Shown here: piece by piece, positions 42,390 through 52,917 of the stretch
How the letters are laid out: each line of letters opens with the position of its first letter
Numbering within the stretch: the first letter of the stretch is position 1
DNA from: JACRAV01 sp964571235
Lineage (GTDB): Bacteria; Zixibacteria; MSB-5A5; GN15; FEB-12
Direction: 5' to 3'
Assembly: GCA_964571235.1 (NCBI GenBank)
Contig: CAZNAI010000001.1
Location: forward strand, 1-64,000
DNA: 64,000 nucleotides
Position numbers and translations under genes: made by a program
Notes under the pieces: model-generated
Told to the model about the DNA's origin: nothing
Databases searched by the model: none
What the model saw: only the letters and a program-made list of their open reading frames with translations

Positions 42390-43978
42390 CTCATATGAGC
42401 GTCGTCGTACGCTTCAACTTCTTCAGGGGTGGCACCACCCGAGCGGCTCACCAGTTCACGGACATATTCACCCAGCCCAAGCGGGATCGAAAGCAGTGCG
42501 AACATGCCGACTGTTCCGATCACGGTGCCGATCATCTTAAGCAACATCTCGCCCCAGACTGTTTCTTCGGAAATCTCGCCGAAGAACGGCTTGAAAAAGA
42601 GTGTGACCAGGAACAGGACTACCGTGATCGGAACCAACTTGATCAAACTGCGAACAATGGCGCGGCGCTGATCCGCCTCGACCCTTCGAATAATCAGCAC
42701 AACAAGCGCGACTGCATAGCTGGTCATCGAAATAGTCGTGGCCAGACCGATCCCGGGGTAGCCGATCCACTCCGCCAGTGCAAAAGATCCAATCGCCTTA
42801 ATGGCAAATGCTCCCAGCGCCAGCCAAAATATCAGTCGTGACATGCCAAGTGAATAGCAGGCGCGAATAGACGTTGAAATGACAAACAAAACCGCCACCG
42901 TCGGCGCCAGCATGCGCAAGAGCGATCCTGTCTTTTCCACCGATTCGAGATTGAACTGCCCGCGGTGCAAGAGCACATAGACAAGTTCGTGCGAAAACAG
43001 AAGTGAAATAATAGCCATCGGTAGCGCAACAAATAGCCCCCCAATAACGCCGCGCCGATAAATGTCTCCGAACCTACCCATCCCGAGCTTATCGCCCGAT
43101 TCGGCAAAAAGCGGAAAGAGCACCGACGCAATCGCGAGTCCGATCACAGAATCAGGGAGTTGGGTAATTATTTGCGCGTAGTTCAGCGACGATACAATTC
43201 CCTCGCCAAACGGAATCGCCACATACCGATCGATAAGAAAGTACGAACGGCTGATAAGCTCGACGAGCACCAAAACGCCGGCGCTCATGAGTAGCGACTT
43301 TGTCTCGATCGAAAAGAAGGAAAAAGAGAATTGCTCAAACGGCTTGAATTTTCTTACCCGTGCAAACAAAAAGATATTCGAGCAAAGCATTCCCGCCAGC
43401 ATGCCGTAGGCAATCGCTCCCACTCCCCAAAATGATGCAAACCCGAGCACGATGCCGATCATGACGATATTTTCAATCACCGGTCCACCAGCGGTATAGG
43501 CAAATACTCGTTTGGTATTGAGTACCGCGCGCAGGAATGCGTCGATCACCCCCAAAAGCACCATCGCCGAAAGAAGTCTGCTATAAAACGCAAGCTGACC
43601 GCTCTGTTCGGCGGCCATGTCGGGCATCCAGAGCGAAATCAAATACGGTCCGCCCAGCGCCAAAACGACTGTGATCGCAACACTGATCAAACCCAGATGA
43701 TTGACCAACGGCCATGCGGTCTTCCAGTCGATCTCGCCGGCGCCATTTTCGGATTTCTTCAAGTGTCGGGTGAAAAACGGGACAAGGAGATAAAACGACG
43801 CAAAGTTGATCACGCTGTACGCCAGCGCAGGAAACATCAGTGCAATCAAATACAGATCGAATTCATGGGAAGTGCCGTACCGCGCGGCAACCACCAGCTC
43901 ACGCCCCAGCCCCAGCACGCGCGAGATCAAAATGACCGCCGACATGCCGAGTATCGCGCGAATTCGATCGGCAATCAT
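42386..43978 (-). CDS. MurJ/MviN-family lipid-linked oligosaccharide flippase
   Basis: 530 residues with about 13-14 TM segments. MurJ-type features include an N-terminal SAVILISRVLGLGRELVVAA and the motif FRAVLNTKRVFAY. MurJ flips lipid II, but within a polysaccharide cluster the same family can serve as a Wzx-like exporter of the repeat unit. Which applies depends on whether another murJ exists. The C-terminal tail (EEVEAYDDAHMR) is cytoplasmic. Confidence 0.85.
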   Translation of the reverse strand: MIADRIRAILGMSAVILISRVLGLGRELVVAARYGTSHEFDLYLIALMFPALAYSVINFASFYLLVPFFTRHLKKSENGAGEIDWKTAWPLVNHLGLISVAITVVLALGGPYLISLWMPDMAAEQSGQLAFYSRLLSAMVLLGVIDAFLRAVLNTKRVFAYTAGGPVIENIVMIGIVLGFASFWGVGAIAYGMLAGMLCSNIFLFARVRKFKPFEQFSFSFFSIETKSLLMSAGVLVLVELISRSYFLIDRYVAIPFGEGIVSSLNYAQIITQLPDSVIGLAIASVLFPLFAESGDKLGMGRFGDIYRRGVIGGLFVALPMAIISLLFSHELVYVLLHRGQFNLESVEKTGSLLRMLAPTVAVLFVISTSIRACYSLGMSRLIFWLALGAFAIKAIGSFALAEWIGYPGIGLATTISMTSYAVALVVLIIRRVEADQRRAIVRSLIKLVPITVVLFLVTLFFKPFFGEISEETVWGEMLLKMIGTVIGTVGMFALLSIPLGLGEYVRELVSRSGGATPEEVEAYDDAHMR

Positions 43979-44008
43979 AACTCAAACGCTCTCCGCCTGA
44001 CCTTAAGA

Positions 44009-45115
44009 TCAGGACAAGATCCGCTTCAAAACGGTGATTACTTCGCTCTGCTCGGCCGCTGTCATTTCCGGATAGATCGGAATGGAAAAGACCTCGTCAG
44101 CCGCTTTTGAAGAATGCGGAAAATCGGTCGGCTTATATCCCAAATCTGCAAAGCAATCCTGCTTGTGGAACGGCACGGGATAATAAATCATCATGCCAAT
44201 TCCCGCCTTTTGCAGTTCTGCTTCGATCTCTTTGCGGCGCGGCGACGCCAGCGTGTATTGGTTGAAAATGTGCAGAGTCGAATAGTCTTTGATAACAGGC
44301 GTACGCAGTCCCGGCAAACCAGCCAGTTCACGATTGTACACTTTGGCATGTTCCAACCGCTTTTCCGACCATTTGCGTAAATGCGGGAGCTTCACCAGCA
44401 ATACCGCCGCTTGAATGGTGTCCAGTCTTGAATTGTATCCGATCGTCCGGTGGTAGTATTTTGGGTTTTCGCCATGAGCGCGAAGCGACCGACAGTTCTT
44501 GTAATCTTCTTCGGTCTTGCACAGAATCATGCCGCCGTCGCCCACTCCACCAAGATTTTTCGTCGGGTAAAATGACAGACAGCCGAAATCACCCATCGAG
44601 CAGGCCGGACGCCCTTTGTACTCGGCGCCAACCGCCTGAGCGGCGTCTTCGATAACTTTCAGATTGTGCTTTTTGGCAATCGCCAGAATTGGATCCATAT
44701 CGGCCAGTTGCCCGAACAGATGCACCGGCATGATGACTTTGGTTTTCGGTGTGATCGCCTTTTCAATGGCGTTCGGATCCATATTGTATGTGTCCGGCTC
44801 GATCTCCACAAAAACCGGCTTGGCCCCCAAGCGCGAAACCACGCCGGCCGAGGCAAAGAACGAAAAATTCGACGTGATGACTTCATCACCCGGTTTCACA
44901 CCGCAAGCACGAAGGGCGATGAGAAGAGCGTCGGTTCCCGAGGCAACGCCTATCGCATACGGCGCCCCGCATACCTTTGCCAACTCCTCTTCGCATTTGG
45001 TGACTTCCGGTCCCAGCACAAAACGCCCGTGGGCGAGGACATCGAGCACCGCTTTGTTCATGTCGTCTTTTAAATATGCATACTGACGACTCATATCAAG
45101 CAATGGAACTGCCAT
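44009..45115 (-). CDS. DegT/DnrJ/EryC1-family aminotransferase (WbpE/WlbC-like)
   Basis: 368-residue PLP enzyme. PLP lysine in SFYPTKNLGGVGDGG (about residue 180) and IEDAAQAVGA upstream. It is similar in layout to enzymes making UDP-3-amino sugars (WbpE, WlbC), which pair with an N-acetyltransferase such as the next gene upstream. ATG 45115 has AGGAG upstream. The longer frame to 45142 overlaps the acyltransferase end. Confidence 0.88.
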   Translation of the reverse strand: MAVPLLDMSRQYAYLKDDMNKAVLDVLAHGRFVLGPEVTKCEEELAKVCGAPYAIGVASGTDALLIALRACGVKPGDEVITSNFSFFASAGVVSRLGAKPVFVEIEPDTYNMDPNAIEKAITPKTKVIMPVHLFGQLADMDPILAIAKKHNLKVIEDAAQAVGAEYKGRPACSMGDFGCLSFYPTKNLGGVGDGGMILCKTEEDYKNCRSLRAHGENPKYYHRTIGYNSRLDTIQAAVLLVKLPHLRKWSEKRLEHAKVYNRELAGLPGLRTPVIKDYSTLHIFNQYTLASPRRKEIEAELQKAGIGMMIYYPVPFHKQDCFADLGYKPTDFPHSSKAADEVFSIPIYPEMTAAEQSEVITVLKRILS

Positions 45116-45129
45116 ACAAACTCCTGTTG

Positions 45130-45888
45130 TTATTCTTTCCACCCCTGAGCATCAAGCAACTGCTCGGGTGGAACATCGCGAAATACTTTGGCCGGCACTC
45201 CCGCCACAATCTTGCGAGCCGGCGTGTCTTTGGTCACCAGCGCTCCCGCCGCTACCAATGTATCCTGTTCTATCGTTATGCCCGGCAAGACGGTGGCATG
45301 CACACCCACCCGTCCGCCTTTTTTGATTGTCACACCCTTGAAATTCTTAAACCGCTCTTCGGTTCGGCCGATGAAATTGTCGTTTGAGGTCGCCACACAC
45401 GGCGCGACAAAGACCCGGTCTTCAATCTCCGAATACGCCGTCACATAGACATTGGTCTCAAGTTTTACATACCGACCGATCTTGCAGAAATTCTCGACCG
45501 CGACTCCTCGCCCGACGATCGTATAGTCTCCTATCGAAACATTTTCGCGCACTGTAGATAGGTCAGCGATCAGTACTTTGGTCCCAATCGTGCATCCGCG
45601 ATAGATCACGACGTGCGTTCCGATAATGCAGTTCGGCCCGATCACTGCTCCCGGCAGATCCTGCTCTTTGGTTACCGCCGAGTTAGCCGCTCGCATCGGC
45701 CTTTTGCCGATCACCGCGCCGTCGTCGATTCGGACATTGTCGCCGATCTGAGTGCCGTCGTGGATCACCACATGGTGGCCGATCTCGCATCCCGCACCGA
45801 TCACCACTTTATCGCCGATCACACAGTGGTGACCGTGCTTTGTGCCAGAGCCCAAGCTCGCGGATTGTGAAATAATTGAGTCGCTCAT
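45130..45888 (-). CDS. Left-handed beta-helix N-acetyltransferase (WbpD/WlbB-like)
   Basis: 252 residues made of hexapeptide repeats ([LIV]-G-x4), for example IGAGCEIGHHVVIHDGTQIGD, which form a left-handed beta-helix. Similar proteins acetylate the 3-amino group of UDP-2-acetamido-3-amino sugars. It is 14 bases upstream of the aminotransferase, giving an amination-acetylation pair. The catalytic residue has not been located with certainty. Confidence 0.82.
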   Translation of the reverse strand: MSDSIISQSASLGSGTKHGHHCVIGDKVVIGAGCEIGHHVVIHDGTQIGDNVRIDDGAVIGKRPMRAANSAVTKEQDLPGAVIGPNCIIGTHVVIYRGCTIGTKVLIADLSTVRENVSIGDYTIVGRGVAVENFCKIGRYVKLETNVYVTAYSEIEDRVFVAPCVATSNDNFIGRTEERFKNFKGVTIKKGGRVGVHATVLPGITIEQDTLVAAGALVTKDTPARKIVAGVPAKVFRDVPPEQLLDAQGWKE

Positions 45889-45928
45889 ATTGTTTCCTTA
45901 TACGGCAAATTACAGCGCCCGCCCCCGA

Positions 45929-47125
45929 CTATCTTTTCCGCATACCGGGCAACCACCCAAGATAGGCGTTTATGAAGTGCATGGCGCGTCGATAATCATC
46001 GGGCGAAGATTCTTCGAGTCCCCGCAAATATTCAAGCCAAGCCGCCAAAAGTAGCGCCAGCACAAGCGCGAATCCGGTCCCGCCCAAAACAATTAACGAC
46101 CGTTTGGGGCGACTGCGCAGTTCAGGAACCCGAGCATCGTCAAGCACGCTAAACGTTCCGGCCTCGCTTCCCTCCTGTACTCGCGCTTGCTCCAGAAGAC
46201 TCAATAGAGTCTCATAGAGTCCCTCGTTAACTTTCACATCGCTATACAGAAGTTCGTACTCCCCTTTGAGCGCCGGAATTCGCGAAACCGGCAGGGCGAA
46301 ATACGAACTGTCGCGGGTTCCTGTCTCAAGGTCGGAAAGTTGTCGCGCGATAATATCACGGCGAGCTTTTTTGTCTGCAAGTTCCGGACTGTCTTCTCCA
46401 ACCATTCGCTCCAACGCGCGTACTTCCAGATCGACTTTCGCATGCGAAACTTTCAGGTCGGTCGCCTGCGTGATCGCAAGGCGCGTCTGCTCGTCGAAGT
46501 CGACTGCTCTGTTGGCGCGTTGAAATTGCTCCAAGGCGCGGCGCGAAGAGTCGAGCTTGGCCTTGACCCGGCCAAGACGCTCCTGCACAAACTCGCGGTT
46601 CTTGGTTGCCCGCGACGACGAAATCTTCTGATCGAGCGCCATCAGTTCCCCGACAAAGGCATTGGCCAGATCGGCCGCCATTTTAGGGTCTTTGTCCTCG
46701 ACACTGACAGACACCAGACCTTCATTAGTCACTTGGAACCGGGCGCGCGCCATCAACTCGACATACGTTTCTGTTCCGCCGGCGGTGCCAAACCTTTCCG
46801 CCAATCCGAATTTCTCGATGATCGGATCGCAGATCGCGTGACTGCGGAGCATTCGCGCGTACAAATCCGACGCTGTCACCAGCACCGGCAGATTAAGTCC
46901 ACCGGCTACCGAGGTCACTTTGGCCAGCTCAGCCAACCCTGCGCTCTGAATAGTCTGCTCTTTAGGTGGCAGTAGGAGCGCCTCGCCTTTGTACCATTTT
47001 GGTAGAACAAGAGCAATCAGTACCGACACAATCAGCCCTGTGAGGACGGTGCCCAATACTAATCCACGGTTTGCGGCGATCGCGTCCAAAAATCTGAAAA
47101 AATTGTTTCCCGGTTGGCTACTCAT
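45929..47125 (-). CDS. Wzz/PCP-family chain-length regulator
   Basis: 398-residue inner-membrane protein: TM1 at about 20-40, a long periplasmic coiled-coil domain (about 60-350) and TM2 at about 357-377 preceded by a proline-containing segment (DDARVPELRSRPKR). It controls polysaccharide chain length. No tyrosine-kinase domain is fused. It overlaps the Wza-type gene by four bases. Confidence 0.88.
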   Translation of the reverse strand: MSSQPGNNFFRFLDAIAANRGLVLGTVLTGLIVSVLIALVLPKWYKGEALLLPPKEQTIQSAGLAELAKVTSVAGGLNLPVLVTASDLYARMLRSHAICDPIIEKFGLAERFGTAGGTETYVELMARARFQVTNEGLVSVSVEDKDPKMAADLANAFVGELMALDQKISSSRATKNREFVQERLGRVKAKLDSSRRALEQFQRANRAVDFDEQTRLAITQATDLKVSHAKVDLEVRALERMVGEDSPELADKKARRDIIARQLSDLETGTRDSSYFALPVSRIPALKGEYELLYSDVKVNEGLYETLLSLLEQARVQEGSEAGTFSVLDDARVPELRSRPKRSLIVLGGTGFALVLALLLAAWLEYLRGLEESSPDDYRRAMHFINAYLGWLPGMRKR

Positions 47126-48510
47126 CGTTGGCCTTCCGTGAGAGATATCAGAATTTCGTCTCCGTCGGCGACGATCGATTGCGGCGACGCCAACAAAACC
47201 TGGCCGGTAACACGGTTGCGGATACTTACCGCGATATTGCTGACCGCGACACTATAGCCACCGGCCCCACCGACATAACTTTCAACTGTCTGATCGGCGG
47301 TGAACGGAAAGATACCCGGCCTTCGCACCTGGCCGGTTACTTTGACCACGCCCACACCCGCCGGAACATAGATTGAATCCAACGGCGCGAGCACAACTCG
47401 GCGGGCCTTGGATGATTCGTCGAAGAGATTCCAAATAGGTGTCGGCGGAATGGTGTCCGAACCCGGTTCCATTCGCGAGGCACGTCTGAAAATAACTGAT
47501 CGAGTCAAGACGCCCGACTCAGTTACGCCACCGGCCGCTGAAATGGCTTCTTCAACGGTCTGTCCGCTACGGAATGGATACCCGCCCGGTCGCACAACCG
47601 ATCCGGAGACTATAACTCCGCGTACTTTAAATGTGCCCCACTGAAGCGGAATCTTCAAAATATCTCCTGTTCGCAAATCGGTCTTGTTTAGTCGATCTAC
47701 GAAATTGTCCACGACATGGTTTGTAGCAGAGGTATCTCCGGTCGGCAAGACTCCCCCCGCTAGTTCGATCGCACTTGCTTGGTTGTCGCCGTCGACAAGT
47801 TCAATCTCCCGCGGAAAAAGCACTTCGCCCACAACGCGTATCGATCTATTTGATCTAAGCGGCACCGAAATTGTCGTTCCGGCGTAGAGCGGGAAATCGA
47901 CAGTCATGTCTTGCGCGTATTTGACTCGGTCCAGATCGACCCGTAGCGGTTTGGGGCCCCCTGAAAATTCTATCCGCCGCGTGGAGGCGGCCGCGGTCAA
48001 TCCCCCTGCCCGATCAATTGCTTCGGAGACTCTTTGTGAAGTCGACAACAAATAACTGCCGGGATGACGCACTGCTCCGGTTATGGTGATATAAACGCGT
48101 CGTGGCGCCAAAATAGAGACATCGATATCCGCCGAACGATATTGCCCCGAGAGCGGAGTAACCAATCGCTTTCGCACATCCGAGAGCGTCATGCCGTTGA
48201 CATCAATAACACCCATGCGGGCATCGACAATTTTCCCCTCCGGCCCCACAACCAACTCCGTAGACGCGATCCCGGCGCGGATCGGCGTTACCACGAGCCG
48301 TTCCCCCGGTCGGATTAAGTAAAGGTCAGGGTTGATCGGCCTATCAAACGATTCTGTCCCGCGCACAAGGCCGCTATCGGCCGATTGCATCTCGGCCGAG
48401 GACAGCATTGGACTCAAAATCGCGGTTGCAAGGATTAGTGTCGTTGTGATAAACTGCTTCAAATAACTCGCCAATCTTTCAGCCGGCGTCAGCCGGGTAA
48501 GCAGGCACAA
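47122..48510 (-). CDS. Wza-type polysaccharide export protein with SLBB domains
   Basis: 462 residues. An N-terminal signal-like region (KQFITTTLILATAILSPMLSSA) precedes the Poly_export motif (YLIRPGERLVVTP) and three or four SLBB-type repeats (VYITITGAVRHPGSYLLS, VRGVIVSGSVVRPGGYPF, VKVTGQVRRPGIFPF). It forms the periplasmic and outer-membrane ring for polysaccharide export with Wzz. The start is uncertain: TTG at 48510 is weak, and TTG 48462 (LKQFITTT) gives a more regular signal peptide. No lipobox is clear. Confidence 0.87.
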   Translation of the reverse strand: MCLLTRLTPAERLASYLKQFITTTLILATAILSPMLSSAEMQSADSGLVRGTESFDRPINPDLYLIRPGERLVVTPIRAGIASTELVVGPEGKIVDARMGVIDVNGMTLSDVRKRLVTPLSGQYRSADIDVSILAPRRVYITITGAVRHPGSYLLSTSQRVSEAIDRAGGLTAAASTRRIEFSGGPKPLRVDLDRVKYAQDMTVDFPLYAGTTISVPLRSNRSIRVVGEVLFPREIELVDGDNQASAIELAGGVLPTGDTSATNHVVDNFVDRLNKTDLRTGDILKIPLQWGTFKVRGVIVSGSVVRPGGYPFRSGQTVEEAISAAGGVTESGVLTRSVIFRRASRMEPGSDTIPPTPIWNLFDESSKARRVVLAPLDSIYVPAGVGVVKVTGQVRRPGIFPFTADQTVESYVGGAGGYSVAVSNIAVSIRNRVTGQVLLASPQSIVADGDEILISLTEGQR

Positions 48511-48578
48511 TACGCAACCGAAGTGTGAAAGTCAACCTGCTATCCCTATGCAGGTTACAGACAATGCGCCGCCCACGA

Positions 48579-49019
48579 TTACTTAGCCAGCTCGAACCGA
48601 TACCCCTTGGCCGCCGCTGTGTCGAAGCGTAGCAGGTAGACACTGTCCCCCACAAAGCGACTTGAGAAAATCCCTTTGGGGATATGAATAGTGTCGCAGT
48701 TGGCACTTAGCCTTACTTGTGGAACGAGGGTCACCGTGTTGGTGCCAAAATCATACGCCTTGCCGCCCGAACTGCAAATCCTCGTACGAAAGGTGGAAAA
48801 GACGATTGAGTACTCAGTCCCCTCGATGGTGAACTTTACCAGATCGGTATCGATGCCGCCCACAAAGTGCGGGTCGTGTTCGTAAATAAACCGGCCGTAG
48901 AAGACTTCTTTTTCGACCTTTGAGTCCGTGGTCGACTTACAACCAAGAAGAATCACTACCGGCGCGAGCAACGCCAGCGCCGCTTGAAAACTAAACGGAC
49001 CTGTCAAACTCCTCGGCAT
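48579..49019 (-). CDS. Small lipoprotein, unknown
   Basis: 146 residues with a lipobox in VVILLGC (cysteine at about 27) followed by a Ser/Thr-rich linker (KSTTDSKVEKE). The mature part is about 120 residues, mixed beta (FYGRFIYEHDPHFVGGIDTD, TVTLVPQVRLS) with two further cysteines. Family unknown. It lies between the Wza-type gene and pyrG, in the same direction. Confidence 0.7.
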   Translation of the reverse strand: MPRSLTGPFSFQAALALLAPVVILLGCKSTTDSKVEKEVFYGRFIYEHDPHFVGGIDTDLVKFTIEGTEYSIVFSTFRTRICSSGGKAYDFGTNTVTLVPQVRLSANCDTIHIPKGIFSSRFVGDSVYLLRFDTAAAKGYRFELAK

Positions 49020-49042
49020 TGTTGCCTCCCCCGGCGACGCTA

Positions 49043-50713
<1,671 letters not shown>

Positions 50714-50731
50714 AACCGGTCTCCCTTCCCG

Positions 50732-51472
50732 CTATCTTCCATGGGCCGACAACCGCCGCAAATCAGCCGGCGTGTCAACCGTGATTGATTTCATCCGTGT
50801 CATAAAGACGCGCATTTTTGCGCCATGTTCAAGTACCCGCAATTGCTCAAGCGATTCGGCTTTCTCGCACGGCGTCCGTTCCCATTTCGCATACTGCACC
50901 AATGCCTTGGACCGAAAAAAGTAAATCCCTAAGTGAATCAGAAATGGGAACTGACTGGCCCGCTTGCCTGCTTTCGCATTTTGTACAAATGGAATCGGAT
51001 ATCGCGAAAACCAGAGAGCGTCGCCACTGTCATCCGTCACTACTTTGACTCTCCCCGGATCGAACAACTCGTCATCGCTTGTGGCCGCTTTCGCCAGTGT
51101 CGCGAATTGAATCAACTTGTCGCGCCGCATGGCGGTGACAACCAAGTCAATTGCCTTTGGATCAAGTTGCAGATTGTCACCCTGCACATTCACGATTATA
51201 TCGCCACCCAACTTTGACCGCACTTCGGCCGCTCGATCCGAGCCGGTGACACACTTGGGCGATGTCCGCACGACTTCCGCGCCAAACCCGATGGCTACTT
51301 TTTCGATTTCAGAAGAATCTGTGGCAATCACCAACCGCGTGACTGTCTTTGCCCGCCGAACTTTGTCCCACACATGCCACAGAATCGGCTTACTGCGCCA
51401 GGGATAGAGCACCTTCCGCGGAAACCGCGTCGATCCCAACCGGGCTGGTATGACCGCCAGTGTGCTCTGCAT
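50732..51472 (-). CDS. kdsB: 3-deoxy-manno-octulosonate cytidylyltransferase
   Basis: 246 residues; activates KDO as CMP-KDO for lipopolysaccharide. The signature IPARLGSTRFPRKVL is at 8-22; VNVQGDNLQ and DRAAEV follow. It supports an LPS-bearing outer membrane. The next gene supplies CTP, its co-substrate, 18 bases downstream. It follows gatC by three bases. Confidence 0.94.
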   Translation of the reverse strand: MQSTLAVIPARLGSTRFPRKVLYPWRSKPILWHVWDKVRRAKTVTRLVIATDSSEIEKVAIGFGAEVVRTSPKCVTGSDRAAEVRSKLGGDIIVNVQGDNLQLDPKAIDLVVTAMRRDKLIQFATLAKAATSDDELFDPGRVKVVTDDSGDALWFSRYPIPFVQNAKAGKRASQFPFLIHLGIYFFRSKALVQYAKWERTPCEKAESLEQLRVLEHGAKMRVFMTRMKSITVDTPADLRRLSAHGR

Positions 51473-51475
51473 CGT

Positions 51476-51763
51476 TTAGCCGATTACTTTCGGGACGTGG
51501 AAATACTCCTCATCGTGGTCGGGGGCATTGCGAAGCGCCTCGGGGCGGTCAAGCGACGGCGCCGGCTTGTCTTCGCGAAAGACATTTTCTGCGGTGATAA
51601 ATTGATTTTGCGGCTCGACACCGTCGGTGTTGACTGCTTGCAACTGATCGATATAGGTAAGAATGACTGTCAGTTCGCGGGTATACTTTTCGATTTCGTC
51701 AGAGGTGAGATTGAGCCGCGCCAGCTTGGCGATATGCTCGACTTGGGCACGTGATAGTGGCAT
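51476..51763 (-). CDS. gatC: Asp/Glu-tRNA amidotransferase subunit C
   Basis: 95 residues; small stabilising subunit of GatCAB, which makes Gln-tRNA or Asn-tRNA by transamidation. HIAKLARLNLT and the C-terminal HVPKVIG are typical. gatA and gatB are not in the window. No strong ribosome-binding site is visible. It begins the gatC-kdsB-pyrG run. Confidence 0.93.
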   Translation of the reverse strand: MPLSRAQVEHIAKLARLNLTSDEIEKYTRELTVILTYIDQLQAVNTDGVEPQNQFITAENVFREDKPAPSLDRPEALRNAPDHDEEYFHVPKVIG

Positions 51764-51828
51764 ATGTAAAGGTAAGGAAACACTCTCCTCCCGTCAAGCC
51801 TTGTCTTTTTCTGTCTTTGGTGCCCCAC

Positions 51829-51999
51829 CGCTTGCGGTGGGATGAGATTCGTGTGCGACAAAGGTCGTGGGGGGCAGACGTCCCCGTCTGCCCCTTTTCA
51901 GACCAGTCCCAACACAACACGGCGAAGCCCCCGGGTCCAGACACATGTCTGGTCATTGCGAGACGCGGCTTCCTAGACGCGGCGAAGCAATCTCGCTTC
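51829..51999. repeat. Palindromic repeat cluster (families A, I, B)
   Basis: Gap between gatC and the lipoprotein gene. It contains CCCACCGC/GCGGTGGG (about 51830-51842), family A (GGGGCAGACG/CGTCTGCCCC, 51871-51894), a family-I segment (CGGCGAAGCCCC, about 51918-51950, with palindrome CCAGACAcaTGTCTGG) and family B (GTCATTGCGAG...GCGAAGCAATCTCG, 51952-51997). The order A-I-B matches 7061-7246. Confidence 0.8.
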
Positions 52000-52058
52000 G
52001 ACTCTCCATACTTTAGAGAATCTTATCCCAACCCAAGTGTTGAGGCACCCGGCATCGC

Positions 52059-52790
52059 TTAATAGCTCAGCGCGACATCAGTTCGCTCCGGTTTGATTGA
52101 GCGCCGAGATGGACGCTTGTATTCGATCAGCTGACTGATCTTCCTCGGAGCAAGGAACCCCAAGTATCCCTCCGTCCTTATTACACCGACACCCCGGACG
52201 AACCAGTAGTCAAGTTTCCGGTGATCATTGAGGAAGTTGCTCTGTCGGTGGATGTGAACCGCAAGTTGTGTGTCCGTTGCCGGTGAGTAAACCTTTTCGA
52301 CTCCAACTACGGTAAAGGTATCACGCGAAAATGACCACGTTGTGTCAATCCACATCCGCCCGCTGTCGAACGGGAAGACCCACAATGCGCGCACATGAGG
52401 GGAACTATCGATAGGGATGCTGTCCCAATAAGAACAAATCGTATCGCCGCCCCATCGCTGGTAATAATACTTCTGCCATTTTAGATTGTAAGACTTAAAA
52501 AAGCTTGACGACTCCAGAAATTCGGCATAGGTCAGCCCATCGGTGCCGGTGACGTATCTTGTTAGGGAGTCGACAACTGTATCTATATAGAATCCGTTAA
52601 GAATACTATCTCGATATATCCATGTCGATCCTGGCTGTGAAGGGAGAAACTCTGACGAGGTATCGACGGGGCCAGTCGGCGAACTACTGCATACGACAAG
52701 CGTTAGAGCACAGAGAAAGATAGCGCCAAATCCAAACACAACCCACCCTACCGCGACCGCCAACTTTGAGATATTTATCCCGCGACGCAT
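52059..52790 (-). CDS. Exported lipoprotein-like protein, unknown
   Basis: 243 residues. Hydrophobic N-terminus with a possible lipobox LTLVVC (Cys at about 34), then SSSPTGPVDTSSE linker. The remaining 200 residues are Trp/Tyr rich (GSTWIYRDS, YYYQRWGGDT, GRMWIDTTWSFS) and look beta-structured. I recognise no family. ATG 52790 (MRRGINISK) has GAGG upstream; the frame is open to 52892 without support. It is divergent from the signalling operon, with an extended C-tract between them. Confidence 0.65.
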   Translation of the reverse strand: MRRGINISKLAVAVGWVVFGFGAIFLCALTLVVCSSSPTGPVDTSSEFLPSQPGSTWIYRDSILNGFYIDTVVDSLTRYVTGTDGLTYAEFLESSSFFKSYNLKWQKYYYQRWGGDTICSYWDSIPIDSSPHVRALWVFPFDSGRMWIDTTWSFSRDTFTVVGVEKVYSPATDTQLAVHIHRQSNFLNDHRKLDYWFVRGVGVIRTEGYLGFLAPRKISQLIEYKRPSRRSIKPERTDVALSY

Positions 52791-52891
52791 ACCAACCTCG
52801 CTAACCGATTCTAGCCTCAATCTACCCCCAACAAAAATGCTGTCAAGGTGAAAATGGATAGAATTATCGCTGACCGAGCAGGGATCGGTCA

Positions 52892-52906
52892 CCCCCCCCT
52901 CCCCCC
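52892..52906. repeat. Homopolymeric C tract (C8-T-C6) between divergent genes
   Basis: Eight C, one T, six C just upstream of the plus-strand signalling gene. Such tracts slip during replication and can alter promoter spacing. No promoter is recognised here. Confidence 0.5.
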
Positions 52907-52917
52907 AAGCTAAAGTC

